From positions 9,059,582 through 9,123,581 of the forward strand of contig NC_063262.1 of the NCBI RefSeq assembly GCF_019578655.1: 64,000 nucleotides of DNA, given 5' to 3'. A program made the position numbers and the translations under genes. Shown in pieces: positions 49,401 to 62,552 of the stretch. The stretch comes from Ricinus communis (Eukaryota > Streptophyta > Magnoliopsida > Malpighiales > Euphorbiaceae). Numbering within the stretch: the first letter of the stretch is position 1; each line of letters opens with the position of its first letter. The notes under the pieces are model-generated. The model was not told the DNA's origin and made no database searches. It worked only from the letters and a program-made list of their open reading frames with translations.

Positions 49401-52400
49401 GCACAACTATAGCGTAGTTAGGGCGCATATGAAATGCTGTTGACCAATAGTGACAGAGTACGCAAGTAGAGAAGCAAGGAGAGGTAAAGATGGAGTAGAT
49501 CAAAAAAAATATTTCCATGGTTGATATAAACAGTGCAAGAAGATGAGCAAGTGTGCAAATGGCAAATGGTACAGAAGAAGACTCAAAAGGACAAAAGAGA
49601 GGTACCACTAGTGCAAGGAAAGGTGGAGGAGAAAAAATCAAAATAGATTTGAAGGTTTTTGATGAAGAATAGTGTGTTTAACATATAATTATCTAGAACT
49701 AGCCACAATTGAAATAAATGTTGCAGATAGAATCCATAACAGATACAGAAAACGAACTAGCCATAGGGCTCATAATAGAATATTTGACCTGTGTTGGAAT
49801 CATCTGGTCATTAGCCCTTTGATATAATATCTACATTGCAAGCATGCTAGAAAATAAATCAAGAAAGCAGCCACAAGGAAAAGACCTGGATAAAAAGCTG
49901 AATCAGCCTCCTCACAGTTTTAGGAAACCAGCATGGCAGCATTTGGAGAAGTGAAGTATCACGTGCAGAAGAGAAGAAGATATTATCCCGCCAACAAAGA
50001 TAGTTTGAAAGCACTGAATTTCAATACATATAAATTAAACATCACAGTTTGACAGATATGCTACAGAAATCTAAACATTATATGGTTAATTCATGTCTAG
50101 CCCTAGATGGAATCAAAATAACATGATATCAAACCAACCATTATTTGCCTTAGAGCCCAACAAATTAGAAGTATCTTGTCCAACACTTGCTGCTACAAGT
50201 GTGCGCCATAATGTAGGAAATCGTTGTAAAGTGGGCCTAAGGTTTTCCAAAGTGCACTGAGCTGTGGAGCTACTATTCCTTAATACACTCCCACTACTTA
50301 GGCAAGTTTGAATTGGATTAGGGGCATGCATCAGAGTTGCTAAAGCCGCCATTTCACCCCCTCCTTCCGCAATGTCATCAACAGTACGAATAATTTCATC
50401 AATCTCCAGAACACTGAGGCTACTATCATGCGACATTATAGATCGAGCATTACAAAATGATGCATCATATTCACGACCCTTTATCCTAGAGAGAAGCAAC
50501 CATTTTGCCCATTGGCATTCTCCCTGAAAAAAAAGAGAAGTGTTTTAAAAGGAAATAAATGAAAAAGTGCATCCACAAATTATACATTGCAAGCAACAAG
50601 CCATTTTGCACTGGAAATTAATGATAAACAAAGTACCAAAATCGAACTGAAATACCATGATGACCAACTTAAAGAAAAGAAGGAATTTCTGCTACAGAAT
50701 TGAGTTATTCAAGATAATAGGGATACTGGTGTAAACAAAGACAATCTAGTTTTGGAGATACTAATGCAAGGATATATCTGCTATTACACATGGACGATGC
50801 TACTTACCTTTTCCTAAAGAGAAACATTTCAACTCTGCCAGGGCTTTACAAAAGCAGCAAATAGACAAATCAGTACAAGCATTAACCTATTTTAGAAGTT
50901 TTTTCTATTTTTCTGTGAGGAGATTGTTTCAAGCATTATCCTAAGGAAGGAGACTCGCAATAACATTAAAGTGTACTCTGCAATAGAATAGCAAATGACC
51001 ACATATGAATTTATAGAGTCCAGAATACACTTTAAAAAAAGAGGAAAACATATTTGGTTCTATTAAATAATAAATTGAATAAAAGACCAACATCTTTATA
51101 ACAGGGCAATTAGATTAGAGAACACACTTTCAAGGTTAAAGACAAGCATCATGCACAAGCACAAAAGCTTACTCCAGTATGTATAATACCTATACTAAAC
51201 AATTTGCTTAACAAAAAGAGCTGCAAATGACAGATAATGCTGAAGCAAAAGCAAGACCAGAGATATCCTAACAGCAGTAATTTAAATGTGGTCATGGAAG
51301 AAAAGCTATTGAAACTCGACGCAATCAAGGAAAATCCACATAGAGAACAGTAACACTCACTGGATGTGATGAAACTTACTGCAGCTTCCTGTAACAAGTA
51401 AAGTGAATCATTATCCAGGACCGGATTGTGATGGTCAAGATAAAGCTCCAAAAGGTTTGGCAACCTATATTGTACGCAGTGATGCAAGAATAATTTATGT
51501 AAAGCTTGTGTGGTATCAAATTGATATTGTGCACCATCTGATACATTCAGATCAGATGAACTCTCCACAGAATAATCCTCTAAATGTACTCTACTAGGTC
51601 TCCTAGTTATGAAGCCTGAACGAGCTAGTAGAGCTACAATCTCTGCAGTGCCTTCCCAGTAATCCTTCAAAAAAATAAATTTCTTAGCAAGCTCCTGTTC
51701 CATGAGCATCCTTAGCCACATAGAGCACATTGCATCAGCTGAAAACCTGAATATTTTAATTCCTGGAACATCCATGCACACAGCATCCACTTCTTCAATG
51801 GAGCATATATAACTTCCATATGCTGGAAATTGGCTGCTTGATCCAACAGCTGGCACATGCTTTGTGCTGTCCAAACTTACTTGGAGGCTTCCACGTGATA
51901 CAGCAGATGCAGGAACGAAGTCCATAAGTTTAAAAACCTCCTGCCAATCATCATGGCATAAATAATACTCCAGTTGAGACTCCCACAATACATGAACACC
52001 CATAAGGAAAGGTTGATCCAACACTATCTGCATAGCAAGAAAGTAATTGAGGAAAAAAAGCTTAGTGCATGAATTCGTGTATTTATTAACTGACTATTCA
52101 AAGAAGAACTATAAGTGTCTAGCAATTGACAAGTAAATGAATTCAGTTCATAAAATAAAAGCATCTGGGGCACAAAAGGAAGATAAAATATGGACCCATG
52201 GCATCGGCATGTCCTATCTTACAACTGGCATTTTCTTTTCCTTCAATATAACTTCAACACAATGGTGCATCCAAAGAGCCATAAACCAAATAAAAGCAAA
52301 AGAAATAACTTACACGATCGATGGTTCTCTGATCCCAAACACTAGACCACACTGCAGCACCAGACCAATATCCAGCACCAGCAGTATCTTCATCAACCAC

Positions 52401-55400
52401 AGAATCAAGAGAATTTTCATTCATGCTTGTCCATGAACCTAAAACAACTCCATCAATTTCGCCACACTCGATGATAAGATTGCTAAATAGATGAGAATGA
52501 AATAACTGGAGCTTAATTCCTCCAGGAAAATTTAGAGGCCGTGTAGCTCTCATCAATTCCTTCTGCCGACCAAGAAAAGTTTTCCAGAAACTACTGCTAG
52601 GATACAGCCTCTTTCCAGTAAGAAAGAAGAAGAAAGACTCATCAGTGTATGAAAACCAAAATAAAAACACTTACTCAATAATAAAAAATTGTTCCAGACA
52701 AGTACAGATACCTCAATTAATAATATCATTTCCAACAACTTCCAATCATAAGGTCCCAGGTAACCAAATCTTCTTGCCTCTTCTGCAACTAAAATCCGAA
52801 GAGATCTCCGCACTGTGCCAAATAACAACTGCTTCAGGCAGGTTTCAATGTCCTCCCCAAGCCTTTGTAACGTTGCAATGGCATGCCCAGTTTCCCCCTG
52901 TTAATCACAAATGATGAAAACAGAAATATATATTATTTGAGCTCCATGTGACTAAACATTAATAAGGTACCTTTAAAAATAGGTCATAAGCAATGGCTCT
53001 TCCAATGTCACGAACTTCACTAAAAGTATCAGGAAGCTCGTCATCATTGTCTAAATCTCTTGAACGATGAAGATGTAATTGTAAAACAGCTAAAGGTAGA
53101 CGACCAGAAAGAAGAGCATCTTTAACCACAGTTTTGAGGTCTAAGTTATCTACTTTCCAACGTGCAATCATCTCTTTAGGATTTTCCAAGGGAAAGATTT
53201 TCCTTCCCAAATTTCCTGCTACTGGCACAAATACAGATACTGCAGTTGAATCCTCTTGATCCAAATAAACACTGGAATCCAAGGCATCCTTGGACATCAA
53301 AGCAAGCTGTTCAGTACTGGTGCCCATGGACGTTGCAGAAATTGAAAGTTCTTGTTGGTTTAGTGTCTCCAAAGATGAAGCATTAGCTGAAAGAACAGGA
53401 AGCTGAGACTTATCCTCAAACAAATCTGTTTCTAAATTCAAAGCCTTTCCATCCACCTAAAACATCAAAAGGTTACATGTGGTAAGCAACAGATAAGAAT
53501 CAAGCAGCTCAGAAATATGTCATGAGATCACATATAGCATACCAATCCCTGGCCACGCTTTTTAAATTGTGCTCTAAGCCGATTCTGCATATTTCGAATG
53601 ATCTCCATAAAGCGAGACATATCATGAAGCCTTCCTGAGCCCCCTATTTCGTTCTGCACTTCATCTGGTGAAATTGATGGGAGAGAGAGCAACCGGATCT
53701 TCCTAAAGCCATGCAATTCCCCATTCTTATGCTGCTGCATCCCATATTTTTGAATCATTTTGGTTGTGAAGGCAGTAGCCAACGAAAGAACCCTGTAATG
53801 CAAAGACGACAGGAGTTAAAAAGAAAAAAAAAAAAAAAAGCAACCCAGTAGTAAAACCAGCAGCCAACCAATAAAGCCCTTGAAAATTTAAACAATCAAT
53901 AATATCTTTAGACTTAAATTAATAGCAAAATATCAGCCGCGCAGGATTCAAGGAGGACAAATTAAGGGGTATGAAATGAACTGCACGGAATAGCTTATGG
54001 AAGACAAGAGAATGGCCATTCTTGATTTTTCCTCAAACTTGTCGAAATGCTAATTCAGTATATGAGCTTATACCAGATGGGTTCCAAAATGCAAACAGTT
54101 TTAGTCAAAAAAAAAAATGCAGATTCAATGCCAGCCCATGTAAGTTCTACTTAAAATCTAAGAAGGAAATAAATACCCAGGTTTGAGAAATACATGAGCA
54201 TTACCATATAGAGAATACTCTTGCATCAAAACTGAATTTTAATAATTCCATACAAAAATCAAAACCAAAAAATCCTGAGACTTTATACAGACAGGGTAAT
54301 GCACCATAGAAATAAGATCTCTTATACATTCTAAGAATCCTGAAACATAGATATACTGCACATAAGAACTACAAATTACAAAACATGACTTCTAAACCAA
54401 ACTAAAGAAGTTTTCCATAGATTTTTGACAAGGCTAGGTAGCATAACTTAGTGGCTACCCACTTTATGACTAGCAGAAGAAGGTATAGTTTTAGTATGAC
54501 TGTGAAATAAATGATATCAGTGAAAAATCTTACCTTGATGCAGCAGAAACCTCACTGTCACTGCCATTTTTATGACACATCAAATAAGCAGCAGCAAAAA
54601 GCAATCTCAAAATTCCTTCCTCTGCTAGATTGACACCAACAAGCATTTCCAGAGATCTGGTAAGCCACCCAAGAAATTAGAAAACTAAGTGTTTCACAAT
54701 TTGATATAAACACAATGGATGCTTATTCATATACTTCTAGATGTTCACTGCTCATCCGTCAAAACATTAGAGCCTCAGAGACCATATCATATAAAGTTAA
54801 TGTCAGCATAACAGGAGGAAAGAAATTTATAGCGAAGAGGGTCTTGTCGGAAAAGAAAAACTTTAATATTTCAGTTACTATATATTTACATCCTGGCATA
54901 GCGTCTAATATAGAAAGACAGTCTTGAGCTGAATTAATTAATGCCATTTCTAAAAGATCAAACCTCAAAGACAATTAGTTTTTGACAAATGGACTTGGGT
55001 AGAACTCATTCTCAAAAGCTATCTCAAAGGAAAATGGTGCCCAATCCACATATATACACCATAACAGCCCAGTGACTAGGCGATGTGGGATAAATACAAC
55101 TTCTAAAAACCTCCCTCGCGCTTAGCGTGACATACAAACGGGTCGGGTCCAAACCCATCATCGCAGACAAAAGCCCGGCTCTGATACTATGACAAATAGA
55201 CTTGGGTAGAACTCATTCCCAAAAGCTAGCTCAAAGGAAAAGGGTGCTTAATCCACATATATACACCATAACAGAGATCTGGTTCTAGGTGATGTGGGAT
55301 AAATACAACTTCTAACAATTTCAAAGAAGGGAAGAAAGCAGTTTGTTACATTGAAATAGAACAATTTCAAAAGTTCAATTTTATTCTCTTCACTCAATCA

Positions 55401-58400
55401 AAAATAAGGAGAAGATGCTAATAAGATGAGTCATCCTCCTCAATACAAGAATAAAAAATAAAAACTAAGGAGAAAAAAATAGTAGAATTAATAAAATGAA
55501 ATCATCCAATCATGAAGAACAGTCGGTAAAGACAGCCAATGATGCTACCAGAAGCTGAACCATATAGGCCATATAGAAGTTGGACAAACAATTTTATTCT
55601 CATAAGGACTGCAAAAACATATACTCTGGCTCCTTTTCTTTTTTCTTCTAAAAACCTTTATTTAACAAGAGATAAACTTTCCAAATCTCAGGAGCACATG
55701 TGACATGTATAGACCTATTCATGGGTCCAGATACCAGCCTGAATCCCCCCGAAAACCTAGGCTTGGGCTTAGATCACTAAGCCGCGGTCCAGCCTGCCAT
55801 TTACACTGAAACACCTCCAAGCCAATTCAAGTGTAACAGAGGACCATAGTAAAAAGAGGTTATTAGAAGACTACGCTAATGCAATAACACAACACAAACA
55901 TCAAACTTGAAAAGACTCCATATTAGGCCTTCAAAACTGCAATAAGTTATCGGTATTTTACTGAGAACCAGAAACCTAAAAATCAAATTTTGGAAGGAAA
56001 TTGAGCTTTCAAAATGAAGAAGGAAACATCACGAGAAAACAAGTTGGACAAACAGAAAAGGGTATGCAAGAGAATATCCCAACAATTTCCAAAACCTAAA
56101 CCCTGCTATCGCCTCATGTCGAAGACAGCCAGAAGGATTCAAGAATATTAGATAATGAAGCAAGAAATATCATCATTCAGACATTTGTAATGTTTTATAA
56201 GGGATTGTATTCCCATCTCAAATGTGAAAATTAGAAAATTGGCTAAATCCACTACTACAAAAAACCACGCTCATGTGAAAATCTAGCTTGAGAATTAACG
56301 CTACTTTTATTCCAAAACAAATAAAGTTTTGGAGAACTTGAATGTCTTTCATTCATATGGTAGCAAAGTGTATTTTCTTTCTATTTGTCATCACATTAAT
56401 CTTGTTCAATTAGATAACTTTTCTATTTGTTTACAAAGCATTCCCACCATCTTCATTCACAATATATGCATAAATAAAAACAATAAAAAAATGCTGTCAA
56501 GCATTTTCGTATGAGTGAGCTGTAACTGATGCAAGTATTATCTTGCATTCCCAAGGAAGCAACTGTAGAAATGTATGTGGTGCTCAAACATGATAATTTT
56601 AATGCCATAACAATCAACCAGAAACTCAATGCTGCAACTTGAAACAAGAAAGCAATAATGGAAAATCCAAAAGAATTTGTAGAATCTTACTGCTCTATTT
56701 CATCATATTTCAGGTAGTGCAATGCCATCTGTAGCCGACGCATCCTAGATATTTTTAAGTCCCATCCTGACACGGTAGTAACTCAGATTTAATAAGCGTA
56801 TAAGAAATTTGAAAATGCAGCAAATCTATCACAATCATACAAACACGTAATAATGTCAACAAACAATTTCCAGCTGGACATAACTACTTCCTTTCCTACT
56901 GTTGTGTTCCCAATTCTTTCTTAACATTCTCATCTCAGCTTGCTCTTTTTTGCACATGCACCCGATGCATAATCCATACTACAAATTGCGATCACCACAT
57001 AAAATCCTCACTCAGGAATTTTGCATATAAGCTACTTATAAAGTCTACCGATTCAAGAGCATTAAAATAAAATAAAATAGACTGCATGGAACTATAATTT
57101 GCAACTTGTGTATTTTCAGAGAAGAGGGGAGAGAGACCAAAGTGTCCATTAAATTATGAATAACTAACTAGAACAAAGAAGCTTAACCTATGATCTTAAC
57201 AATTATGATGTCATACACAGTCATCAAAGGTGCAAGGTGCATCAAGGCGCAAAGAGGTCCTGGAGCCTAGGCGCAAGGCACACGCCTAATGGAAGTGCAG
57301 TGCAAATTTAAAATAAATAAAATAATCATACAAAGCTAATAAGACTCATATCATAATTTTTTAAATCTAAAATGAAATACATGGTTGCATGCACAAACAT
57401 ATACCTACTTAACATATTTCTAAATCCATAATATAAAACTAAAAGGAAACATGTACAAGGAACATAAAACCGTAATTATAGACTTATAGTCCTACTAAAT
57501 AACTATAATTCCTATAGAATGTTCCATAATACTACTACTCATCATAATTAAGCTCATACGGTCATCATCTTTTTCATCTTCTTCATTATATTCCTCAATT
57601 TCCTCATGGTCACTTTCAATTTCCTCTTTATCATCTTCTTCAAAATCAATCTCTTCCTCATCTCTAAATATTAGAGTATTAGCCCTCCTTTGAGAATATA
57701 CTTATTGATTTGTACAAATCCTTATTCAATATTCTTTTGATTTCTCGAAATAATAAGGTTTAATATTATTGAGGTTCATCTTACCATTGATAGCCCACTT
57801 TTAGTTTTAAGTTAAAAACAAAAATTAAGAGTCCAACTTCATTTAGAACCTCATCTAAGTCATGCGCCTTAGTGCCTAAGCGTGTGCCTCAGTGAAGTTG
57901 CTCGCCTCTAAAGCTATGAGGTGCAAAGGCTTAAGCCTGAGGTGTGCCTTTAACAATTATTGTCGTAACAACAGAATATTCCACGTCCGACCAAAGCCTT
58001 CAATGCTACTAACATCTTCATTACCTTCCAACACATTGAAGTATATGTATCTTTCATTAGTAAACAATTTTGCACCAAAATTTAATTCTTATTGTTAGAA
58101 ACCAATTAAGTTCCATTACCACACTCATAAGGATAGCCTTTCAGATTTGAAAATACGGAATCCTATAAAACTTCCCCCATAATCAGAAGAAATTTTACAA
58201 TCATAGGAAACCTTGCAGCACCACTACATCTTATGCATCATGTTTTAATTCTAAAGTTAACATTCACCAAATTCTCAGCCTCAAGCTCAACTAAAGCTCC
58301 TCGAGAATGAAAACAATCAGCCCAATAAAATCATTGTCCCAATGGAACACTCTTTGATTACACTTAAACATAGCATCATTTTCAGATACCAGAAAAATTA

Positions 58401-61400
58401 GGTTCAAGTGACCAACACTCAATCAAATTCCGTATCCAACATCACTAATACATAGTAAAGCTCACTTCGGGTAAAAGAAGTACATAAAACTAAGAGCTCC
58501 AAGCTTTAATATTAGTTCAAAATTGATTCAGAGCACTATATGGCATAAGAATTTAAACAAACTACAAACTCTACGGATTCAATGTAAGACATGCTCCAAT
58601 CAACTAAAGGTAACAAGGAAAACTATATGATAATCAGATATGAAATAAAAAGGCAGAAATTTTCAAGAGAGAGCAAAGAAATTGAAGCAACAATACAGTG
58701 CAGAATTATGGATGCTACAGCACAGTAATTACTGATATATGCAATGAGTACTACTAATGGCCAACTAGAACTTGTAAAGATTGAATGTTTGTCTCACCAT
58801 TTTCCAAACACAAGCGATCTGCCTCTTCAGGGCCCTCGTACAAAAGAACCCTATCCAAAACCTCCACTTTCCAAGCCGAGAAGAGCTCTTTTGATCTCTT
58901 AATTTGAGCAGTTCTTTTTAGAGGATATCCATTGACCGTATGAAAATTGTGTTGCCGATACCCAATGGTTTCAACAGGAATGAAATTTGATGAGAAAGAA
59001 ATAGAGGGAAGAACAACTGAAAGGCCAACTTCATTCACTAAATAGAGACACCCTTGGAAAGTACAGCCAATCGCTTCTCCAATAGAAGCTTCTTCCTTCC
59101 CTAGACAAGATAACGATTTGCCCCTAGAATCCAAGCCAATGTCGTCATGAACCCCCAATCCAACATTCATATTTAAGTGAATGACATGAAGATTCCTTTG
59201 ATTCCTACTATCATCCTTTTTAGTGAGCCGAATGATTCCTAAAGGTGAAAAACACATGCAATCATCCTGACAAAATCTCTCAGACAGAAGAAAAACTTTA
59301 CGTGTCGGTTGAAAATGTATCACAGAATCACATTGTATACTTTCTGATGCACTAAAAGATAAACTTGGCAAGTCAACCTGGACTCCCTTCTCATGAATGT
59401 TCCCATGTTGGATAGTCCAAAGTGCATTATTTCGATCACAATTCAAAAGGGAAGCAACATCTTTCCTCATGGATGGATTGTTAGAATATGCCCTTTGGTG
59501 GCCTATCTCAGAACCACCAGCCTCCCAACCAACCAACATACCAAGCCCTAAATGTTGAAAACGTGGAAGCAATTTCTCATATGCATATAAATTTCCTGGA
59601 AGAAAGTCACCAGCACAAATAACATAAATAACACCACATTCATCAACTACAGCTAACAAGGAAGTATGTGAAGCAACAAGCAACTTTCTAAACGTTCTTC
59701 TACCAAATAAACCACCAAGTTGAGAAGTTGACTTATCATGAATTCTATCAACAATTTTCATTTGCGGCTTAACAAATAGAGACACATTTTGCTGCTGCCC
59801 TAGACTTGGTTGAGGGTTTAATCCACAAGCCTGTAAAACATCCAAACGTGCTATACACTCACCAGAGTTTGCAGCATGAAAATAGATTAACCCAGAAACA
59901 TTTAGGCAAACAAGAAGGTTATCAGAAAAGCAGAAGTCAGTCCACTCAGTCAAATGGTCTGCATTTACACTATGTGCAAGCTTCACTAAGGAAACCCATT
60001 GAATTCCTGAAATATCTAACCTAGCAACAAGAAGCAGAATTTTCGCCCTGCCTCTTTCAGTCTCATCTGCAGAATTGATAAAAAAGGAATCTCCCATTAT
60101 TAACACAAATCCAATTAAGCAATGTGAATTGCTGGAAAACACTCTGGAACACTTGTACGCACTTGCACCACAGCTATCAGACAGACCACCGGCTACATTC
60201 ATATCACTATCTAGTCGCAAATCAGTTTCATGCCGGCTTCCTTCTCCATCTGAGATAGAGTTTCCATGAGAAAGAAAGTCCAGAACTGGTAAATTCTTGT
60301 CAAGAATGCTAAATGAAACGACTTCTGCAAAGCAAGGAAATGCTGTCTTCTCTGGGAACCTAGTCCAGATGTTACCATCAGATTTTACTGTTTCAGCTTT
60401 AGCAAGAAAAGATCGCAACCACTTCTTTGAAGCAACAGTTCTCAACAGCTGATCAACCCCTTCATATGCATCTTGCACAATTTCCCCATTTTCATTGGCC
60501 TTTCTAACACCTGCAATAGTGCTAGTGCCTTCATAAAACAAGCCAGAAGAGTCCTGTGACTTCATATTTTGAGCTGATGCAGAAGAAGGGCCCCACTCCA
60601 CCCACCTACCTTGCCCAAACTCATCGTCCAATATGGGTGTTGGCACTGCAGTTTTATCAGGTATAAGCTCACGAAAAGCATGCACTGTAACACCAAAATC
60701 ATTTGACACAAATAGAAGCTCTCTGAATGTGACATCATCATGCGGATTATACATATCTCCACATACACCCCAAGCCAGTGAGTTAACATCACAAATAAAA
60801 GGATAACTATTAGATGTTGAAATTTGATCTTCAGCAGAAAAACCATTTTCACAATCTGTTGCTGATGCATCTGTAGGAGATATATTTTCTTTCGTGTCTG
60901 ACCAACTAGGGTGTGTTGACAGTTGGGAAGAAGAGGCTGCTGAAGATTGACTTTGAAGATGATCATTGTGGACAGTTTCTAAAATGTTGTCGTCTGTGGC
61001 ATCCCCTATCACGATGATTGGAAAAGAAGGCAAAGGGTGTCAAATGATTTCCAGAGAACTGAAAAATAGATGATGGTACAGAACTAATAAGGTCAATAGA
61101 TTCATACTACAGCTATGTTTGGAACAAATCACAAACAAGGGTTAAATGAAATTGAATCCTTGCAAAATCATGTTCGTTTTTTGAATGATCTCATTTCTTT
61201 CAAAATGCATTTTTTAAAAAACAAAAATTGAAACAATTGAAATTCTAATAAATATGAGGTTTCCAAACACGAATTAACCAAACAGAACTTCAATGGAATT
61301 GAATTCTTGCACTTTTAGGCTTTGCAAACATGGTGTTAAAGTTGGTTGTAGGCATATGAGCATGCAAACATAGGCACGAGATCATAACATAGTAAAATAT

Positions 61401-61609
61401 TTTATGGAAGAAGCCTATAGAAAATACTCACCAGTAACCAAAGGAAGAAGTAAGGCTTCACATTGATGAGACAGCAACAATAGAAGCTCCCTTGTTGGTG
61501 ATATAAAAGCTTCACGAAATTCCGATAAGTTCAATTGGCATTGAGAAGGGCCCCATTTATACAGCTGTAAGATAGCAGGACTCTCACCACCACCATTAAA
61601 GTAATCCAT
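34402..61609 (-). CDS. plant spatacsin homologue (SPG11-like), 25 coding exons
   Basis: Joined exons total 9681 nt, 3226 residues plus stop; the Arabidopsis homologue is about 3180 as I recall. The start MDYFNGGGESPAILQLYKWG and the C-terminal end DKVPDAAGPLVLRKGHGG are diagnostic of plant spatacsin. The 2208-base exon at 61005-58798 covers the N-terminal propeller-like region; most of the rest reads as helical repeats. The Spatacsin C-terminal domain is in the last two or three exons (DLDAFAMVYNHFDMKHETAS; NARRLLVEQSRFQEALFVAE; LPAEWAKYLGRSFRCLL). In animals spatacsin works with spastizin and AP-5 in endosome-lysosome traffic. The plant role is little known, so function here is by homology. 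The gene is unusually long because its introns carry transposons (35198, 36736, 40660, 54983, 57216). No stop or frameshift is seen. Confidence 0.93.
35198..35790. mobile_element. hAT-like short element, degraded copy 1 (last spatacsin intron)
   Basis: The left end (GGAGTCCTAAGGCCTAGGCA, then GGCACACTTGATAG) aligns with the subterminal part of the copy at 57216. The right end (GCCTGGGCAGGCGCCTCAGTG) has the same GC-rich inverted character as the other two copies. Outer inverted repeats and duplication are not clear. Confidence 0.55.
36736..37410. mobile_element. hAT-like short element, copy 2, with 8-base target-site duplication
   Basis: Ends are CATAGTTGTTAAAGGC at the left and its reverse complement with one mismatch at the right (GCCTTTGACAACTATG). 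Perfect 8-base direct repeats ATTCCTAG flank it, at 36728-36735 and 37411-37418. Eight-base duplications and subterminal GC-rich repeats ('AGGCGC' variants) fit non-autonomous hAT elements. The 675 bases hold no transposase. It lies in the last intron of the spatacsin gene, about 70 bases from the donor at 37487. Confidence 0.85.
40660..43580 (+). mobile_element. LINE fossil antisense to the spatacsin gene (intron 40446-43615)
   Basis: Decayed L1-type ORF2 can be followed on the plus strand: a reverse transcriptase palm part near 41130-41200, LIMNEVVADLERRQKK (about 41315-41365) and IIISHLQFADHMLFL (41626-41670, the F-A-D-D block with one residue changed). Then come RLDAWKRCPLSGG (about 41925-41960) and FFWEDIW (about 42335-42355). 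The C-terminal part is AIFCSYLGVWMKG, then CWIPWLDYGLL-like sequence and LSLSQDAF (43310-43460). Stops and frameshifts are frequent. The two ends are not defined. Confidence 0.7.
54983..55317 (-). mobile_element. TRIM (miniature LTR retrotransposon)
   Basis: Two direct repeats of about 126-128 bases, 54983-55108 and 55190-55317, flank only 81 internal bases. On the minus strand the repeat runs TGTTAGAAGTTGTATTTATC to ATTTGTCA, so it has TG..CA ends. The primer-binding site (AGTATCAGAGCC, complementary to tRNA-Met) follows the upstream repeat directly at 55189-55178, and a purine-rich stretch GCGCGAGGGAGG precedes the other repeat. It has no coding capacity. It does not carry a 5S rRNA-like segment, so it is not the Cassandra type. 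The flanking 5-base duplication is not evident. Confidence 0.85.
57216..57959. mobile_element. hAT-like short element, copy 3 (intron 2 between coding exons)
   Basis: The left end CACAGTCATCAAAGGTGCAA and right end GTGTGCCTTTAACAATTAT are diverged forms of the copy-2 termini. Internal similarity includes the GACTCATA block and a CTATAATT/AATTATAG block. Flanking ATGTCATA and TTGTCGTA match at 6 of 8 positions, so this insertion is older than copy 2. Confidence 0.7.
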
Positions 61610-62200
61610 TAAGATTCCAATATCCTATACAAGGCAAGCAAGAAAAAGAATGAGGCCTTTTAATATGTGAATTAAACAATGAGAATTGAGAAGAGAAAGA
61701 AATACAAAACCAGAAAAAATAATGAAATCTTAGAGGCTCAAAACTAAGCATTAAGGCATTGTTTGAAACAAATCAAGTGCAAGAATCAAATGAATCGAGC
61801 TCTAGCAAAAATCATGTCAATCTTGATATGTTTTCATTTCTTTAAAAATGCTTTGTTTCTTCTGAGTTAAAAGAATTGAATTCCAGCAACTATGAGCTTT
61901 CCAAAGATGAGAATTGATTAAATTGAACTCAATTCAATTCTAGCATTTCTATACTTGTCTAAACACTTGATTAAGCTCCTAATATATTCCAAGCAGAAAA
62001 AACCTACTCAAACAAAAAAGACCATTCCAGAAACATGAGATTTTCAGTTCAAACTGTTGAATTTCGCTATTAATTCGAAATGATGAATAACTAAGACTTA
62101 GATACATAAGCATAAATATAAATTAAAATGACCAAAGATAGCAAAGACTCAAATTGGGGAAAAAGATATAAAGAAGAAACAATACCTGGTCCTTTTACAA

Positions 62201-62233
62201 TCAGAAAACATTCCTTAGAAGCAGTATCTCCAT
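62201..62233 (-). CDS. short upstream ORF in the spatacsin leader
   Basis: ATG at 62233-62231 starts a ten-codon frame (MEILLLRNVF) ending in TGA, wholly inside the middle leader exon. If that exon is used, ribosomes would meet this AUG before the main start. The sequence is not one I recognise as conserved. Confidence 0.35.
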   Translation of the reverse strand: MEILLLRNVF

Positions 62234-62423
62234 GTAGAAGAATGCAACAATCTAACACATAATTGCAAAACAAATTGCACAATCAGATATTAAATTTAAG
62301 TAAAAATTACAAACTCAAGAACAGCAGTAACTGAAACAAATTTAAAAATAATATATAAATAAATAAATAAATAAACTCACTATCTGTAACGTTGCATACA
62401 CATCAATAGTGTTTATCGCGAAC

Positions 62424-62552
62424 GTAGAGAGAGAGGCAGAGAGAGAGAGAAAGAGAAAGTGTGATTTTAGAGAGAGAGAGACAGAGAAAGTGTGATTTTA
62501 GAGAGAGAGAGAGAGAGAGAGAGCGAGATGGTCCGAGAGAGAGAGAGAGAGA
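62424..62552 (-). repeat. GA/TC-rich microsatellite in the spatacsin leader
   Basis: The plus strand is a run of AGAGAG blocks, with a unit near AAAGTGTGATTTTAGAGAGA occurring twice (about 62455-62510). On the transcribed strand it reads CT-rich, like the pyrimidine patches common in plant 5' leaders. Confidence 0.8.

Larger units (their letters stand above)
34402..61624 (-). other. exon map of the spatacsin gene
   Basis: Exons, 5' to 3': 61624-61432 (ATG at 61609), 61005-58798, 56766-56691, 54656-54534, 53792-53543, 53456-52971, 52897-52712, 52610-52314, 52027-51380, 50523-50139, 50013-49886, 49141-48971, 48030-47830, 46751-46194, 46047-45988, 45903-45575, 45386-44957, 44083-43616, 40445-40329, 40229-40108, 40025-39296, 39153-38899, 38551-38369, 37829-37488, 35151-34402. 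Each junction has GT..AG and keeps frame. The exact multiple of three in the total supports the set. Weakest are the 50139 donor and the 50013 acceptor, where a second GT lies four bases on. Introns not listed elsewhere (for example 46752-47829, 48031-48970, 49142-49885, 50524-51379) show no further feature I can name. Confidence 0.85.

Noticed and set aside
54983..55317. Possible Cassandra-type TRIM
   Set aside because: The repeats lack any 5S rRNA promoter-like segment, so only the general TRIM label is justified.
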